A DNA stretch of 64,000 nucleotides from positions 160,320 through 224,319 of the forward strand of contig NZ_JAGINP010000012.1 of the NCBI RefSeq assembly GCF_017876155.1, in the 5' to 3' direction. The stretch comes from Azospirillum rugosum. Lineage in GTDB: Bacteria; Pseudomonadota; Alphaproteobacteria; Azospirillales; Azospirillaceae. This document shows, one piece after another, positions 55,401-64,000 of this stretch (its first letter is position 1; every line of letters starts with the position of its first letter). The notes under the pieces are model-generated. The model ran no database searches. It was not told the origin of the DNA and saw nothing but the letters and a program-made list of their open reading frames with translations. Position numbers and translations under genes: made by a program.

Positions 55401-57128
55401 TTGTTGTCGGAAACGCGCCTGGTGCTTGCCGAAGTGTTCGCCCTGATCAACGAGATGCCACTCGCGTTTCCCATCGCGCTGGCGGCCCTGACCATCCTCC
55501 ACGAAGACGTGGCCATCGCCGCGGGGGCGGGGCTGGTCAGCGCCGGAACCATGGATTTCAGCCTCACCGCCACGGCCCTGCTGGTGGGCATCATCGGCGG
55601 CGACTGCCTGATCTATTCGCTCGGGCTGCTGTCGACGCGGGTCGGGCGGCTGCGGCGCTACACCGAGCGCCCGATCTTCGCCAAATGCCGCTCGGCGCTG
55701 GAGAGCAACCTCTTGGTCACGCTGGTGACCGCGAGGCTCGTGCCGGGCGTGATATTCCCTATGTATTTCGCCTGTGGCGCGATCCGGGTGCGGTTCGACC
55801 GCTTCCTGCTGACGACGCTGGCCACCGCCGTGTTGCACGTGGGAATCCTCCTGGCCTTGCTGACCTCCTCCATCGGCTTGACCTCGGGCGACGTGTCGAT
55901 GGCCGGGCTGGGCTTGGCGGCCCTGCTGATCGCGGCGCGCACGCGCAACGGCCGCGTGCTCATGGCGAGGGCGGCGGGCCTTTTCGGCGCTCCGGCGAAG
56001 CTGGTCGATTCGGTGGCGGGCGAGGCTCCGGCGCCGACGCAGGCGGTGCAATTGCCGGGCATGCCGCTGGTGCCGGCGGGTTACCGGCCCATCGGCCTGG
56101 CGGAACGCATCCCGCCGCTGCTCTTCTACATCCCGCTGGCGGTGCAGTGGCTGGCCCTCGGCCTGCGGCACCGCAGCCTGACGCTGCCGACCGCCGCGAA
56201 CCCGTCCATCGAGGCCGGCGGCCTGCTGGGCGAATCCAAGATCGGGTGCATGGACCTGATCGGCCCGTCGGCCCGCCATTGGGTCGCCGACTGCAGGGCG
56301 GCCGTGAACGACGGATCCTGGTCCGTCGAACGGCTGGAGACGCTGGCGGCCGAGGCGGGCCTGGCCTTTCCGCTGGTCGCCAAGCCCGACATCGGGTGGC
56401 GCGGGTTCGGCGTGCGGCTGGTCCAGGACGCGGCCGAACTCCAGGCCTACCTGGCGGAGATGCCCCGGGGCTGCGCCTTCATCCTGCAGGCCTTCGTTCC
56501 CTTCGCCGGGGAGGCCGGCGTGTTCTACGCCCGGTTCCCCGGACAGGCGCAGGGGACCATCTTCTCGCTGACGCTGCGCTATTTCCCGCATGTGGTCGGT
56601 GACGGCGAGTCCACGCTGGAGCGGCTCATCGCCCGCGACGCACGCGCGTCGTGGAAGGGCGGCGTGCACCGCGCCGCCCTGCGCCGGCGGCTGGACGAGG
56701 TGCCCGTGGCCGGGCAGGTGGTGCGGCTGGCGCTGGTCGGCAGCAGCCGGGTCGGCGGCCTTTACAAGGATGGCCGGTCCCTGATCACCCCGGCCCTGGT
56801 CCGGCGGTTCGACGCCATCGCCGACGCCATGCCGGGGTTCCATTTCGGCCGCTTCGACCTGCGCTTCGCCTCCGCCGACCAGCTGGCCCGGGGCGAGGAT
56901 TTCCGCATCATCGAGGTCAACGGGGCCGGGGCGGAGGCCATCCATGTCTGGGATCCGGACGTGGGGCTCGGCCAGGTCTACGCCGACCTGTTCCACCAGC
57001 AGTCCCTGATGTTCGAGATCGCGGCGGCCAACCGCGCCCGCGGAGCGTGCCCCCTGTCCGTGCGCGGGCTGGTCGGCTACCAGCAGAAGCAGCAGCGGCT
57101 TCTCTGCGTCTACCCTGCGTCCAACTGA
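55401..57128 (+). CDS. DedA-like membrane domain fused to ATP-grasp enzyme
   Basis: The 575-residue protein has an N-terminal DedA/VTT domain (about 15-190) with LVTLVTARLVPGVIFPMYFACGAIRVRFDRF, corresponding to the conserved R-P-G..G..F pattern. A further membrane-near segment (LLFYIPLAVQWLALGL) precedes an ATP-grasp domain from about 290: FPLVAKPDIGWRGFGVRL (ATP lysine), AFILQAFVPFAGEAGVFY and FRIIEVNGAGAEAIHV with the metal-binding E-x-N. DedA proteins flip lipids such as undecaprenyl phosphate; ATP-grasp enzymes join carboxylates to amines. The start is unclear: TTG 55401 or ATG 55455, none with a good Shine-Dalgarno. Confidence 0.82.
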   Translation: MLSETRLVLAEVFALINEMPLAFPIALAALTILHEDVAIAAGAGLVSAGTMDFSLTATALLVGIIGGDCLIYSLGLLSTRVGRLRRYTERPIFAKCRSALESNLLVTLVTARLVPGVIFPMYFACGAIRVRFDRFLLTTLATAVLHVGILLALLTSSIGLTSGDVSMAGLGLAALLIAARTRNGRVLMARAAGLFGAPAKLVDSVAGEAPAPTQAVQLPGMPLVPAGYRPIGLAERIPPLLFYIPLAVQWLALGLRHRSLTLPTAANPSIEAGGLLGESKIGCMDLIGPSARHWVADCRAAVNDGSWSVERLETLAAEAGLAFPLVAKPDIGWRGFGVRLVQDAAELQAYLAEMPRGCAFILQAFVPFAGEAGVFYARFPGQAQGTIFSLTLRYFPHVVGDGESTLERLIARDARASWKGGVHRAALRRRLDEVPVAGQVVRLALVGSSRVGGLYKDGRSLITPALVRRFDAIADAMPGFHFGRFDLRFASADQLARGEDFRIIEVNGAGAEAIHVWDPDVGLGQVYADLFHQQSLMFEIAAANRARGACPLSVRGLVGYQQKQQRLLCVYPASN

Positions 57129-57283
57129 GCGGTACCGGTGTCCGCCCTGTGTGGCAAAAATCGAAATTCGTTTAGAGACGCAAGCATCGCGATACTATTG
57201 GCGTGCGTTTCGCGGATTAGTACTGTAGAAATATGCATTAGGTATGGGTGGCTGACTCCTCACCGTTGAGAGGTTGCTGGGGC

Positions 57284-59281
57284 ATGCGCGATAACGGACC
57301 GGTTACCAACCGTGAAATTGAAATGGCCGACGGCGTGCTGCTGGTGTCACGCACCGACACGCGCGGCAAGATCACCTTCGTCAACAAGGCATTCGTCGAT
57401 ATCAGCGGCTTCTCCGAAACGGAATTGCTCGGGGCGCCTCATAATCTTGTCAGGCATCCGGATATGCCGCCGGTCGCCTTCGCCAACCTGTGGGAAACCA
57501 TCAAGGCCGGGCGCCCCTGGGAAGGTCTGGTCAAGAATCGCGCCAAGAGCGGCGACCATTACTGGGTGAAGGCCAACGTCACGCCCCTGACCGAGAACGG
57601 GCAGGTCACCGAATTCATCTCGATCCGTTCCAAGCCCTCGCGCGAGGCGGTGGCGGAGGCGGAGCGGGTCTACGCCGCGATCCGCGCCGGGGGCGGCAAG
57701 GAATATGGGCTGATGGACGGCCAGATCGTCCATCGCGGTTTCGGGACGTGGGTCGCCAACCTCGTGTCCAGCATCGCCGGCCGCATGGTCGCGACGACCT
57801 TCGGGCTGGTGCTGGTCACCCTGGTGCTGGGCTGGATGACCCTGACGGACAACGACCCGCCGGCCGCCGTCGCCGGCCTGCTGGTCGTGGCCTTCCTGCT
57901 GGCGCTGTTCGGGACGCTGGGCGTGCTGGGCACCGTGCGGCGGCCGCTGGGGCTGGTGGAGCAGCATCTCGACGCCATCGCCCGCGGCGACCTGATGGCC
58001 GCCATCCCCAGCTCCGGCGTCGCGGAATTCGCCCGCATCCGGTCGCAGCTGCGCGCGGTGAAGGCGAAGCTGAACTACGCCTTGCAAGAGCGCGCCGAAC
58101 GCCAGCGCCAGGCGGAGGAGGAGCGCATCGCCGCCCTCCAGTCCATGGCGGAGACGGTGGAGCGCGAGGCCGGGCGGGCGGTTGAGCAGGTGGCCCTGCG
58201 CACCGGCACCATGGCCCAGGACGCCGACGCCATGGCAGGCTCCGCGGAGCGGGTCAGCGTGAACGCGCAGAGCGTCGCCGCTGCGGCGGAGCAGGCGCTG
58301 GCCAACGCCCAGACCGTGGCGGCCGCCACGGAGGAGCTGGCGGCCTCCATCCGCGAGATCTCCAGCCAGATCGCCCATTCCAGCGCCGTGACCCGGCGCG
58401 CGGTGGAGAATGGGCAGCGCACCCAGGGCACCATCCAGTCCCTGTCGGAAGCGGTCGGCCGCATCGACGAGGTGGTGAAGCTGATCACCGACATCGCCAG
58501 CCAGACCAACCTGCTGGCCCTGAACGCCACCATCGAGGCGGCGCGCGCCGGCGAGGCCGGCAAGGGCTTCGCCGTCGTGGCGCAGGAGGTCAAGAACCTC
58601 GCCAACCAGACCGCGCGTTCGACCGAGGAGATCACCCGGCAGATCGCCGAGATCCAGGGCGTGACCGGGACCGCCGTGTCGGCCGTGGCGGAGATCGGCG
58701 ACACCATCGGCGAGATCGACCAGATCTCCAGCGCCATCGCCGCCGCGATGGAGGAGCAGGCCGCCGCCACGCAGGAAATCAGCCGGAACGTGGTCGAAAC
58801 CTCCAACGCCGCGCAGGAGGTGTCGGTCCGCATCGCCGCCGTGTCGCGCGACGCCGACCAGACCGGGTCCCAGGCCACCGGCGTGCGGTCCGGGTCCGAC
58901 GAGGTGGCGACCAGCATCGACGAACTGCGTCGCGTGCTGGTGCGCGTCGTCCGCACCTCCACGGCCGACGCCGACCGGCGCCGCAACCCGCGCTTCCGGG
59001 TCAACGAGCCCTGCACCGTCGTGGTGCGTGGGGTCGACCAGACCTGCAGCATCCGCGACCTGTCCTGCGGCGGCGCCATGCTGACCGGCGTGTCCGGCCT
59101 GTCCATCGGCGACAGCGGGACGGTGCGGATCGACCGCTTCAGCCTGTCGCTCAGCTTCGAGGTCCGCGCCAAGGACAAGGAGACGGTGCACGTCCGCTTC
59201 GCCGAGGCGGACGCGTCGCTCGCCCGCTTCCGCGACGCCTTCGCCCAGCTGACGCGGGGGCTGACGCCGATTGCGGCGTGA
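57284..59281 (+). CDS. aer: Aer-type energy-taxis chemoreceptor with C-terminal PilZ
   Basis: The 665-residue receptor has an N-terminal PAS (about 10-125; [26 protein letters not shown] and [19 protein letters not shown], as in E. coli Aer, which binds FAD). Membrane helices follow at about 165-220, then a HAMP region and the MCP signalling hairpin ([31 protein letters not shown]). A PilZ domain starts near R565 (RRRNPR) with DLSCGG at D592, the c-di-GMP-binding pair of motifs. A PilZ-bearing Aer is known in Azospirillum brasilense. The start at 57284 matches Aer N-termini better than 57248. Confidence 0.93.
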   Translation: MRDNGPVTNREIEMADGVLLVSRTDTRGKITFVNKAFVDISGFSETELLGAPHNLVRHPDMPPVAFANLWETIKAGRPWEGLVKNRAKSGDHYWVKANVTPLTENGQVTEFISIRSKPSREAVAEAERVYAAIRAGGGKEYGLMDGQIVHRGFGTWVANLVSSIAGRMVATTFGLVLVTLVLGWMTLTDNDPPAAVAGLLVVAFLLALFGTLGVLGTVRRPLGLVEQHLDAIARGDLMAAIPSSGVAEFARIRSQLRAVKAKLNYALQERAERQRQAEEERIAALQSMAETVEREAGRAVEQVALRTGTMAQDADAMAGSAERVSVNAQSVAAAAEQALANAQTVAAATEELAASIREISSQIAHSSAVTRRAVENGQRTQGTIQSLSEAVGRIDEVVKLITDIASQTNLLALNATIEAARAGEAGKGFAVVAQEVKNLANQTARSTEEITRQIAEIQGVTGTAVSAVAEIGDTIGEIDQISSAIAAAMEEQAAATQEISRNVVETSNAAQEVSVRIAAVSRDADQTGSQATGVRSGSDEVATSIDELRRVLVRVVRTSTADADRRRNPRFRVNEPCTVVVRGVDQTCSIRDLSCGGAMLTGVSGLSIGDSGTVRIDRFSLSLSFEVRAKDKETVHVRFAEADASLARFRDAFAQLTRGLTPIAA

Positions 59282-59299
59282 CGTGAGGGGCAGGGGCGG

Positions 59300-59611
59300 C
59301 TACACGCTGCCCTTGCGCTCGATGACCAGGATGCGCGCCTCGCCCACGGGGTGCGCGACATGCTCGTCACCGGCCCCGGCGTGGAAGAGATCGCCGGGGC
59401 CGAGGCGCGCCACCTCCTCCCGACCGGCGACGCGGTAGTGCATGTCCACGGCGCCGGTCAGCACGGCGAAGACCTCCTCCCCGTCGTTGACGTGCCAGCG
59501 GTACGGCTGATCGGTCCAATGCAGGCGCACCGTTGCGCCGTCGATTTCCGCGATGTCGAGCGCCGCCCAGGCGGTGGCGGGGCGGAAGGACCGCGACTGA
59601 ACGATCTTCAT
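59300..59611 (-). CDS. Small single-domain cupin
   Basis: The 103-residue protein is one cupin barrel: WHVNDGEEVFAVLTGAVDMHYR (motif 1) and GDLFHAGAGDEHVAHPVGEARIL (motif 2), with His/Glu metal ligands. Function unknown; small cupins range from isomerases to regulators. It is convergent with the aer gene, ending 18 bases from it, and lies upstream of and opposite to tetR. Confidence 0.85.
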   Translation of the reverse strand: MKIVQSRSFRPATAWAALDIAEIDGATVRLHWTDQPYRWHVNDGEEVFAVLTGAVDMHYRVAGREEVARLGPGDLFHAGAGDEHVAHPVGEARILVIERKGSV

Positions 59612-59761
59612 CACTGTTGATCCGTGTGGCTTCGGGGAGCGGAGGCGACCCTGCCGCGCCCGTTCCGCCGCGGCAACGCCAACCCCCCGTCAATTCCTGC
59701 CAGCGCGAACGGTGAATGGCCGCAACAGCGTCTTGCGCCGCACCACCCTTTGCGGCATGCT

Positions 59762-59781
59762 GTGAGTGAACATTCACTTAC
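59762..59781. promoter_or_regulatory. TetR operator upstream of tetR-aas
   Basis: GTGAGTGAACATTCACTTAC is a near-perfect 20-base palindrome (8 of 10 pairs) 26 bases before the tetR ATG. GTGAAC/ATTCAC dyads are typical of TetR regulators of lipid metabolism. It probably mediates autorepression of tetR and aas. Confidence 0.72.
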
Positions 59782-59807
59782 GTCTTGTCGGAAGGAGCGG
59801 TGGCATC

Positions 59808-60380
59808 ATGCCCATCGATGTTCGGCAGAAGGTTCGGGACGCCGCACTCGCGCTGTTCGCGCAGAAGGGCGTGAAGGCCACGACGATCAAGGACATCGCC
59901 CGTGCGGCCGGGGTGTCGGAGGGCGCGCTCTACCGCCATTGGGCGAGCAAGGAGGATCTCGCGGCCGACCTGTTCGCGGCGGAATACACCGCGCTGTCCC
60001 AGGCGCTGCGGGAGGCCGCGGGGGCCGGCCCGGCGCCCGACCGGCTGCGGCGCGTCGTCGAATGGGCCTTCCGGCTGGTGGAGGCCGCTCCCGACCGGGC
60101 GCGCTTCCTGCTGCTGTCGCAGCACGACGGCCTGCCGCTGGTGCCGGACGGGCAGGAGACCCCGGTGGACGTGGTCTGCGCCATCATCGGGGACGGCATC
60201 GACGAGGGCAGCGTCCGCGACGCCGACCGCGAGGCGCTGGCCCACATCGTCATCGGTGCCATCGTCATGAACGTGCAGTCCCAGGTCTACGGTCGGCAAA
60301 GGACCCCGCTCGGCGATCTCGCCGGCATCGTCGCCGACGCGCTGTTGAACGGTTTGGCCCGGAAAGGAGCGGTGTCATGA
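59808..60380 (+). CDS. TetR-family regulator of the acyltransferase gene
   Basis: The 190-residue protein has an N-terminal HTH (VRDAALALFAQKGVKATTIK, DIARAAGVSEGALYRHWASKEDLA). The ligand domain is not recognisable. ATG 59808 has GGAAGGAG. Its stop overlaps the start of the acyltransferase gene (ATGA), making a two-gene operon. The ligand may be a fatty acid or acyl-CoA. Confidence 0.92.
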   Translation: MPIDVRQKVRDAALALFAQKGVKATTIKDIARAAGVSEGALYRHWASKEDLAADLFAAEYTALSQALREAAGAGPAPDRLRRVVEWAFRLVEAAPDRARFLLLSQHDGLPLVPDGQETPVDVVCAIIGDGIDEGSVRDADREALAHIVIGAIVMNVQSQVYGRQRTPLGDLAGIVADALLNGLARKGAVS

Positions 60381-63300
60381 GCGAGCCGGTCAACAGTGAA
60401 CTTGGCCTTCTGGTCACGCGGCGCTTCCTGCCGCTGTTCCTGACCCAGTTCCTCGGGGCGTTCGGCGACAACGTGCTGCGCGGCGCCATCGCCGTCCTCG
60501 CAGTTTACGGCATGGCGGGCAACGGCGCCCTGGTGTCCACCCTGGCGGCGGGCGCCTTCACGCTGCCCTTCCTGCTCTTCTCCGCCACGTCCGGCCAGCT
60601 CGCCGACCGCTATGACCGCACGCTGGTCGCCCGCGCGGTGAAGGTCGCGGAAATCGGGCTGATGGGCATCGCCGCCTGGGGCATCCTGGACGCCAGTCTG
60701 CCCATCCTGATCGTGGCGTTGGTCGGCATGGGCGCCCATTCCACGGTCTTCGGACCGGTGAAGTACGGCCTGCTGCCCGACCTGCTGGCCTCCGACGAGC
60801 TGAGCGCCGGCAACGGCCTTGTCGAGGCCGGGACCTTTGTCGCCATCCTGCTGGGCACCATCGCCGGCGGCTCCCTCGCCCTGGCCGATCCCTGGGCGGT
60901 TCCGGCGCTCCTGGGGGCGTCGGCCGTGCTGGGGCTGGGCGCGTCCCTGCTCATCCCACGGGCCGGGAACGCCGACCCGGCGGTGCGCGTCGGGTTGAAC
61001 CCGGTATCGGTGACGCTGCGCGTTCTGCGCGCCACCGCGCGGGACCCCGCCTCCATGCGGGCAATCTACGGCATCTCCGTCTTCTGGGGTGTCGGCGCCG
61101 TGGTCATGGCGCAGTTCCCGGCCATCGCGCGCGAGGTGCTGGGCGCCGACAGCGCCGGGGCGACCCTGCTGCTGGCCGTGTTCGCCGTGGGCGTCGCCAT
61201 CGGCTCCGTGCTGGCTGGGCTCGGCCACCGAACGCCTTCCACCGCCGACGCGCGCCGGGCGGCGCTGGCCGGCCTCGTCGCCGCGCTGGCGGGCGCCGCG
61301 CTGCCGGTGCTGACCCCGTCGGTGCCCTCCGCCGAGCCCCTGTCGCCGATGGCGTTGCTGGCCCAGCCCTGGGCGCTGCCGCTGCTGGCCGACCTGTTCG
61401 TGATCGCGGCGGCGGGCGGCGCCTTCGCCGTGCCGCTCTACGCGCTGATCCAGCACCGGGCGGCGGTGTCGGCCCGCGCGCGCGTGATCGCCGCGGCCAA
61501 CGTGGTCAACGCGCTGTTCATGGTCGTGGGCTCCGGCGTCGCCGCGGCCATGCTGGCGCTCGGTCTGTCGCCGCTGACCGTGGCGGCGGTGGGCGGGGCC
61601 AGCATGCTGGCCGCCGTGGTTCTGGCGCTGTCCATCGACGCCGTGGAGATCGGCCGGGCCCTGGCGCGCGGCCTGTTCCGGCTCGCCTTCCGGGTGGAGG
61701 TCCGCGGGGCGGAGCATCTGGCAGGGCTGGAGGGGCCCGCGGTCGTCACGCCGAACCACCAGTCCTTCCTGGACGGCGCGCTGCTCGCCGCCTTCCTGCC
61801 GGGCATGCGCTTCGCGGTGGACACCTTTATCGCGCAGCAGGCCTGGGCCAAGCCCTTCCTGGCGCTGGCCGACCATGTGACCATCGACCCGACCAACCCC
61901 ATGGGCACGCGCGTGCTGGCCCGCACCCTCGCCGAGGGCCACAAGATCTGCATCTTCCCGGAAGGTCGGATCACCGTCACCGGGTCGCTGATGAAGATCA
62001 ACGGCGGCCCCGGCATGCTGGCCGACAAGGCGCGCTGCCCCATCGTGCCGGTGTGCATCGAAGGCGCCCAGCGCTCCGTCCTGTCGCGCATGCACGGGCG
62101 GCTGCGGCTGGGGCTGTTCCCGCGCATCACCATCACGGTCATGCCGCCGGTCGTCACGCCGGACGTGACGGGCCTTGTGGGCAAGAAGCGGCGCGCCGCG
62201 CTGAAGGCTTGGCTGTCGCGCGTGATGACGGAAACCGTCTTCGCCGCCAACGAACGGCCGGAGACGCTCGCCTGCGCGCTGCTCGACGCCGGCCGCAAGA
62301 CCGGCCGGGGGAAGGCGGCGGTGCAGGACGGCGACTTCACCACCGTTTCCTACCGCGCCCTGACCGCCCGGGCGCTGGTGCTGGGCCGCATCCTGACGCG
62401 CGGCACCGCGCCGGGCGAAGCGGTCGGGCTGCTTCTGCCGACCGCGTCCCCCACCGCGGCCGCCTTCTTCGGGCTGGTGGCGCACGGCCGTCCGGCGGCG
62501 ATGCTGAACTTCACCGCGGGGGTGGAATCCATCAAGGCCGCCTGCCGCGCCGCCGGGGTCCGCCGCATCGTCACCTCGACCCAGTTCGTTGAGAAGGGCC
62601 GCCTCGGCCCGCTGGTCGAGGCCCTGGCCGCCGACCACGCGATCGTCTATCTGGAGGACGTGAAGCGCGGCCTGACGCTCGGCGACAAGCTGCGCGCGCT
62701 CGTCGCGCTGGCGGCGCCGGAACGGCTGCTGCCGCCGCAGGGCCAGCCGGACGACGTGGCGGCGATCCTCTTCACCTCGGGGTCAGAGGGGCCGCCGAAG
62801 GGCGTCGCGCTGACCCACGACAACCTGCTCGCCAACATGGCGCAGGTGGCGTCGGTGGTGGACTTCACCCGCCAGGATGTGGTGTTCAACTGCCTGCCCG
62901 TCTTCCACTCCTTCGGGCTGCTGGGCGGGATGCTGCTGCCGATCCTGAACGGCGTGAAGACCGTGCTGGACCCCAACCCGCGGCACGTGCGGCTGATCCC
63001 AGAGCTGGTCTACCAGACCAACGCCACGGTTCTGTTCGGCACCGACTTCTTCCTCACTGCTTGGGCGCGGGCGGCGGACCCCTACGACTTCCGCTCTCTG
63101 CGGCTGGTCTTCGCCGGGGCGGAGCGCCTGCAGGAGGAGACGCGGCGCACCTATACCGAACGGCTCCGCGTCCATCTGCTGGAGGGGTACGGCACCACGG
63201 AGACCTCGCCGGTCATCGCGGTCAACACGCCGGCCCGCTTCCGGCCGGGCACGGTCGGGCAGGCGCTGCCGGGCATCGAGACGCAACTCGTCCCGGTTCC

Positions 63301-63793
63301 CGGTGTCCCGGTCGGCGGTCGGCTGCGGGTGCGCGGGCCGAACGTGATGAAGGGCTACCTCTTCGCCGACCGTCCGTGCGAGGTCCAGGTGCCGGAGGAC
63401 GGCTGGCACGACACCGGCGACATCGTGGAGATCGACGCCGACGGCTTCATCCGCATCGTCGGCCGCGTGAAGCGCTTCGCCAAGGTGGCCGGCGAGATGG
63501 TCCCGCTGGGCGTCGTGGAGGAACTGGCGGTGCAGGCCGATCCCGCAGTCCCGCACGCGGCCGTTGCCCTACCCGACGCCAAGCGCGGCGAGCGCATCGT
63601 GCTCGTCACCACCAGCCCGGCCCTGTCGCGCGACGCCCTGGTGTCCGCGGCGAAGGCCAGGGGCGCACCGGAACTGGCCATCCCCCGCGACATCGTTCGC
63701 GCGGCGACCATCCCGCTGCTCGGCACCGGCAAGACCGACTACCCGGCGGTCATGCGCCTCGCCGCGGAGGCGTTGGCGGGGGAGGGGGTGTGA
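60377..63793 (+). CDS. aas: Three-domain lysophospholipid flippase/acyltransferase/acyl-ACP synthetase
   Basis: The 1138-residue protein joins three activities. Residues about 10-420 form a 12-TM LplT-like carrier (FLTQFLGAFGDNVLRGA, STVFGPVKYGLLPDLL). Residues about 430-630 form a PlsC acyltransferase with NHQSFLD (HX4D) and FPEGRITVTG. Residues about 650-1130 form an AMP-ligase with ILFTSGSEGPPKGVALTH and GYGTTETSPV. It would import lysophospholipid, activate a fatty acid and re-acylate. E. coli splits this between LplT and Aas; fused forms occur in other bacteria. Its ATG overlaps the tetR stop. Confidence 0.93.
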   Translation: MSEPVNSELGLLVTRRFLPLFLTQFLGAFGDNVLRGAIAVLAVYGMAGNGALVSTLAAGAFTLPFLLFSATSGQLADRYDRTLVARAVKVAEIGLMGIAAWGILDASLPILIVALVGMGAHSTVFGPVKYGLLPDLLASDELSAGNGLVEAGTFVAILLGTIAGGSLALADPWAVPALLGASAVLGLGASLLIPRAGNADPAVRVGLNPVSVTLRVLRATARDPASMRAIYGISVFWGVGAVVMAQFPAIAREVLGADSAGATLLLAVFAVGVAIGSVLAGLGHRTPSTADARRAALAGLVAALAGAALPVLTPSVPSAEPLSPMALLAQPWALPLLADLFVIAAAGGAFAVPLYALIQHRAAVSARARVIAAANVVNALFMVVGSGVAAAMLALGLSPLTVAAVGGASMLAAVVLALSIDAVEIGRALARGLFRLAFRVEVRGAEHLAGLEGPAVVTPNHQSFLDGALLAAFLPGMRFAVDTFIAQQAWAKPFLALADHVTIDPTNPMGTRVLARTLAEGHKICIFPEGRITVTGSLMKINGGPGMLADKARCPIVPVCIEGAQRSVLSRMHGRLRLGLFPRITITVMPPVVTPDVTGLVGKKRRAALKAWLSRVMTETVFAANERPETLACALLDAGRKTGRGKAAVQDGDFTTVSYRALTARALVLGRILTRGTAPGEAVGLLLPTASPTAAAFFGLVAHGRPAAMLNFTAGVESIKAACRAAGVRRIVTSTQFVEKGRLGPLVEALAADHAIVYLEDVKRGLTLGDKLRALVALAAPERLLPPQGQPDDVAAILFTSGSEGPPKGVALTHDNLLANMAQVASVVDFTRQDVVFNCLPVFHSFGLLGGMLLPILNGVKTVLDPNPRHVRLIPELVYQTNATVLFGTDFFLTAWARAADPYDFRSLRLVFAGAERLQEETRRTYTERLRVHLLEGYGTTETSPVIAVNTPARFRPGTVGQALPGIETQLVPVPGVPVGGRLRVRGPNVMKGYLFADRPCEVQVPEDGWHDTGDIVEIDADGFIRIVGRVKRFAKVAGEMVPLGVVEELAVQADPAVPHAAVALPDAKRGERIVLVTTSPALSRDALVSAAKARGAPELAIPRDIVRAATIPLLGTGKTDYPAVMRLAAEALAGEGV

Positions 63794-63915
63794 GGTCGTC
63801 GCTGGTGAGTGTGGTCGCGTTGGGCCCCCACCCTAACCCTCCCCCACCTTCGGCGAGGGAGGGGACTGCCGCCGCGCTTCCCTTAACTCCTCCCCCCGCG
63901 AAGTGGCTACGGTAT

Positions 63916-64000
63916 GCACACATTTCGCCATTGCGGTAAGTGGCTGATACAGTGGAGGAAAAGCCCCTCTCCCTTGAGGGGAGAGGGGTTTGGGGTGAGG
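63916..64000. repeat. CCCCTCTCCC repeat with GCGGTAAG leader, cut by window edge
   Basis: ACACATTTCGCC..TTGCGGTAAG.GGCTGA..GAAAAGCCCCTCTCCC and GGGAGAGGGG followed by GGTGAGG match the unit at 8193-8285. The second, inverted unit may lie beyond base 64000. A separate related hairpin is at about 63830-63872. Confidence 0.78.

Overview
The window is high-GC DNA, almost fully coding, with alphaproteobacterial gene content. The set of a bifunctional MaoC-phosphotransacetylase with acetate kinase, an Aer-type chemoreceptor ending in PilZ, PmtA, an OpgC-like protein, tad-pilus genes and many intergenic GC-rich palindromes points to Azospirillum or a close relative. This is inferred from gene content; no rRNA, tRNA, CRISPR array, phage or insertion sequence was recognised.

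Layout. 1-4029: minus-strand tad/Flp pilus genes (Flp pilin cut by the window edge, short lipoprotein, CpaC-type secretin, unknown exported protein, TadD-like TPR lipoprotein). 4276-8160: SleB-type wall hydrolase and a hybrid histidine kinase. 8487-10721: divergent MFS exporter and LysR regulator. 10980-28685: a compact fermentation and glycolysis island: pta-ackA with a small membrane protein, pflB-eno, hexR, the operon galM-pyk-pflA-focA, adhE and a sugar-acid type MFS carrier. 28771-32514: RcnB-like protein, a cation/proton antiporter with Usp domains, and PmtA. 32591-37865: a sugar ABC transporter with a DeoR regulator. 37892-45301: quinone reductase, two LysR regulators, glutathionyl-hydroquinone reductase, YceI, YnfA and a KgtP-like carrier. 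45330-46823: an iron-type ABC transporter whose binding protein is intact but whose permease and ATPase are reduced to remnants. 47111-49922: OpgC-like acyltransferase with two SGNH-type exported proteins. 50368-54974: MarR-controlled EmrAB efflux plus a second pump. 55401-63793: a DedA/ATP-grasp fusion, an Aer/PilZ chemoreceptor, a cupin, and TetR with a three-domain phospholipid acyltransferase/acyl-ACP synthetase.

The most coherent signal is regulatory. Three promoters in the fermentation island (pta-ackA, galM-pyk-pflA-focA and the MFS carrier) carry the same AT-rich palindrome, ACTAATATATYAGY, in exactly the same phase: its last base is the first base of the -10 element and the -35/-10 spacer is 18 bp each time. 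A different palindrome, TGTAGTTTTGCTACA, which resembles the HexR box of gammaproteobacteria, lies on the pflB promoter, and a degenerate copy lies just before hexR. Together these suggest two regulators controlling mixed-acid fermentation in a bacterium usually thought of as respiratory.

Other unusual items are a free-standing 90-residue membrane protein resembling the N-terminus of transhydrogenase PntB, the DedA/ATP-grasp fusion, the OpgC/SGNH cassette, the decayed iron transporter, and at least five families of intergenic inverted repeats, one of which sits inside an ABC operon and another of which supplies a gene's stop codon.
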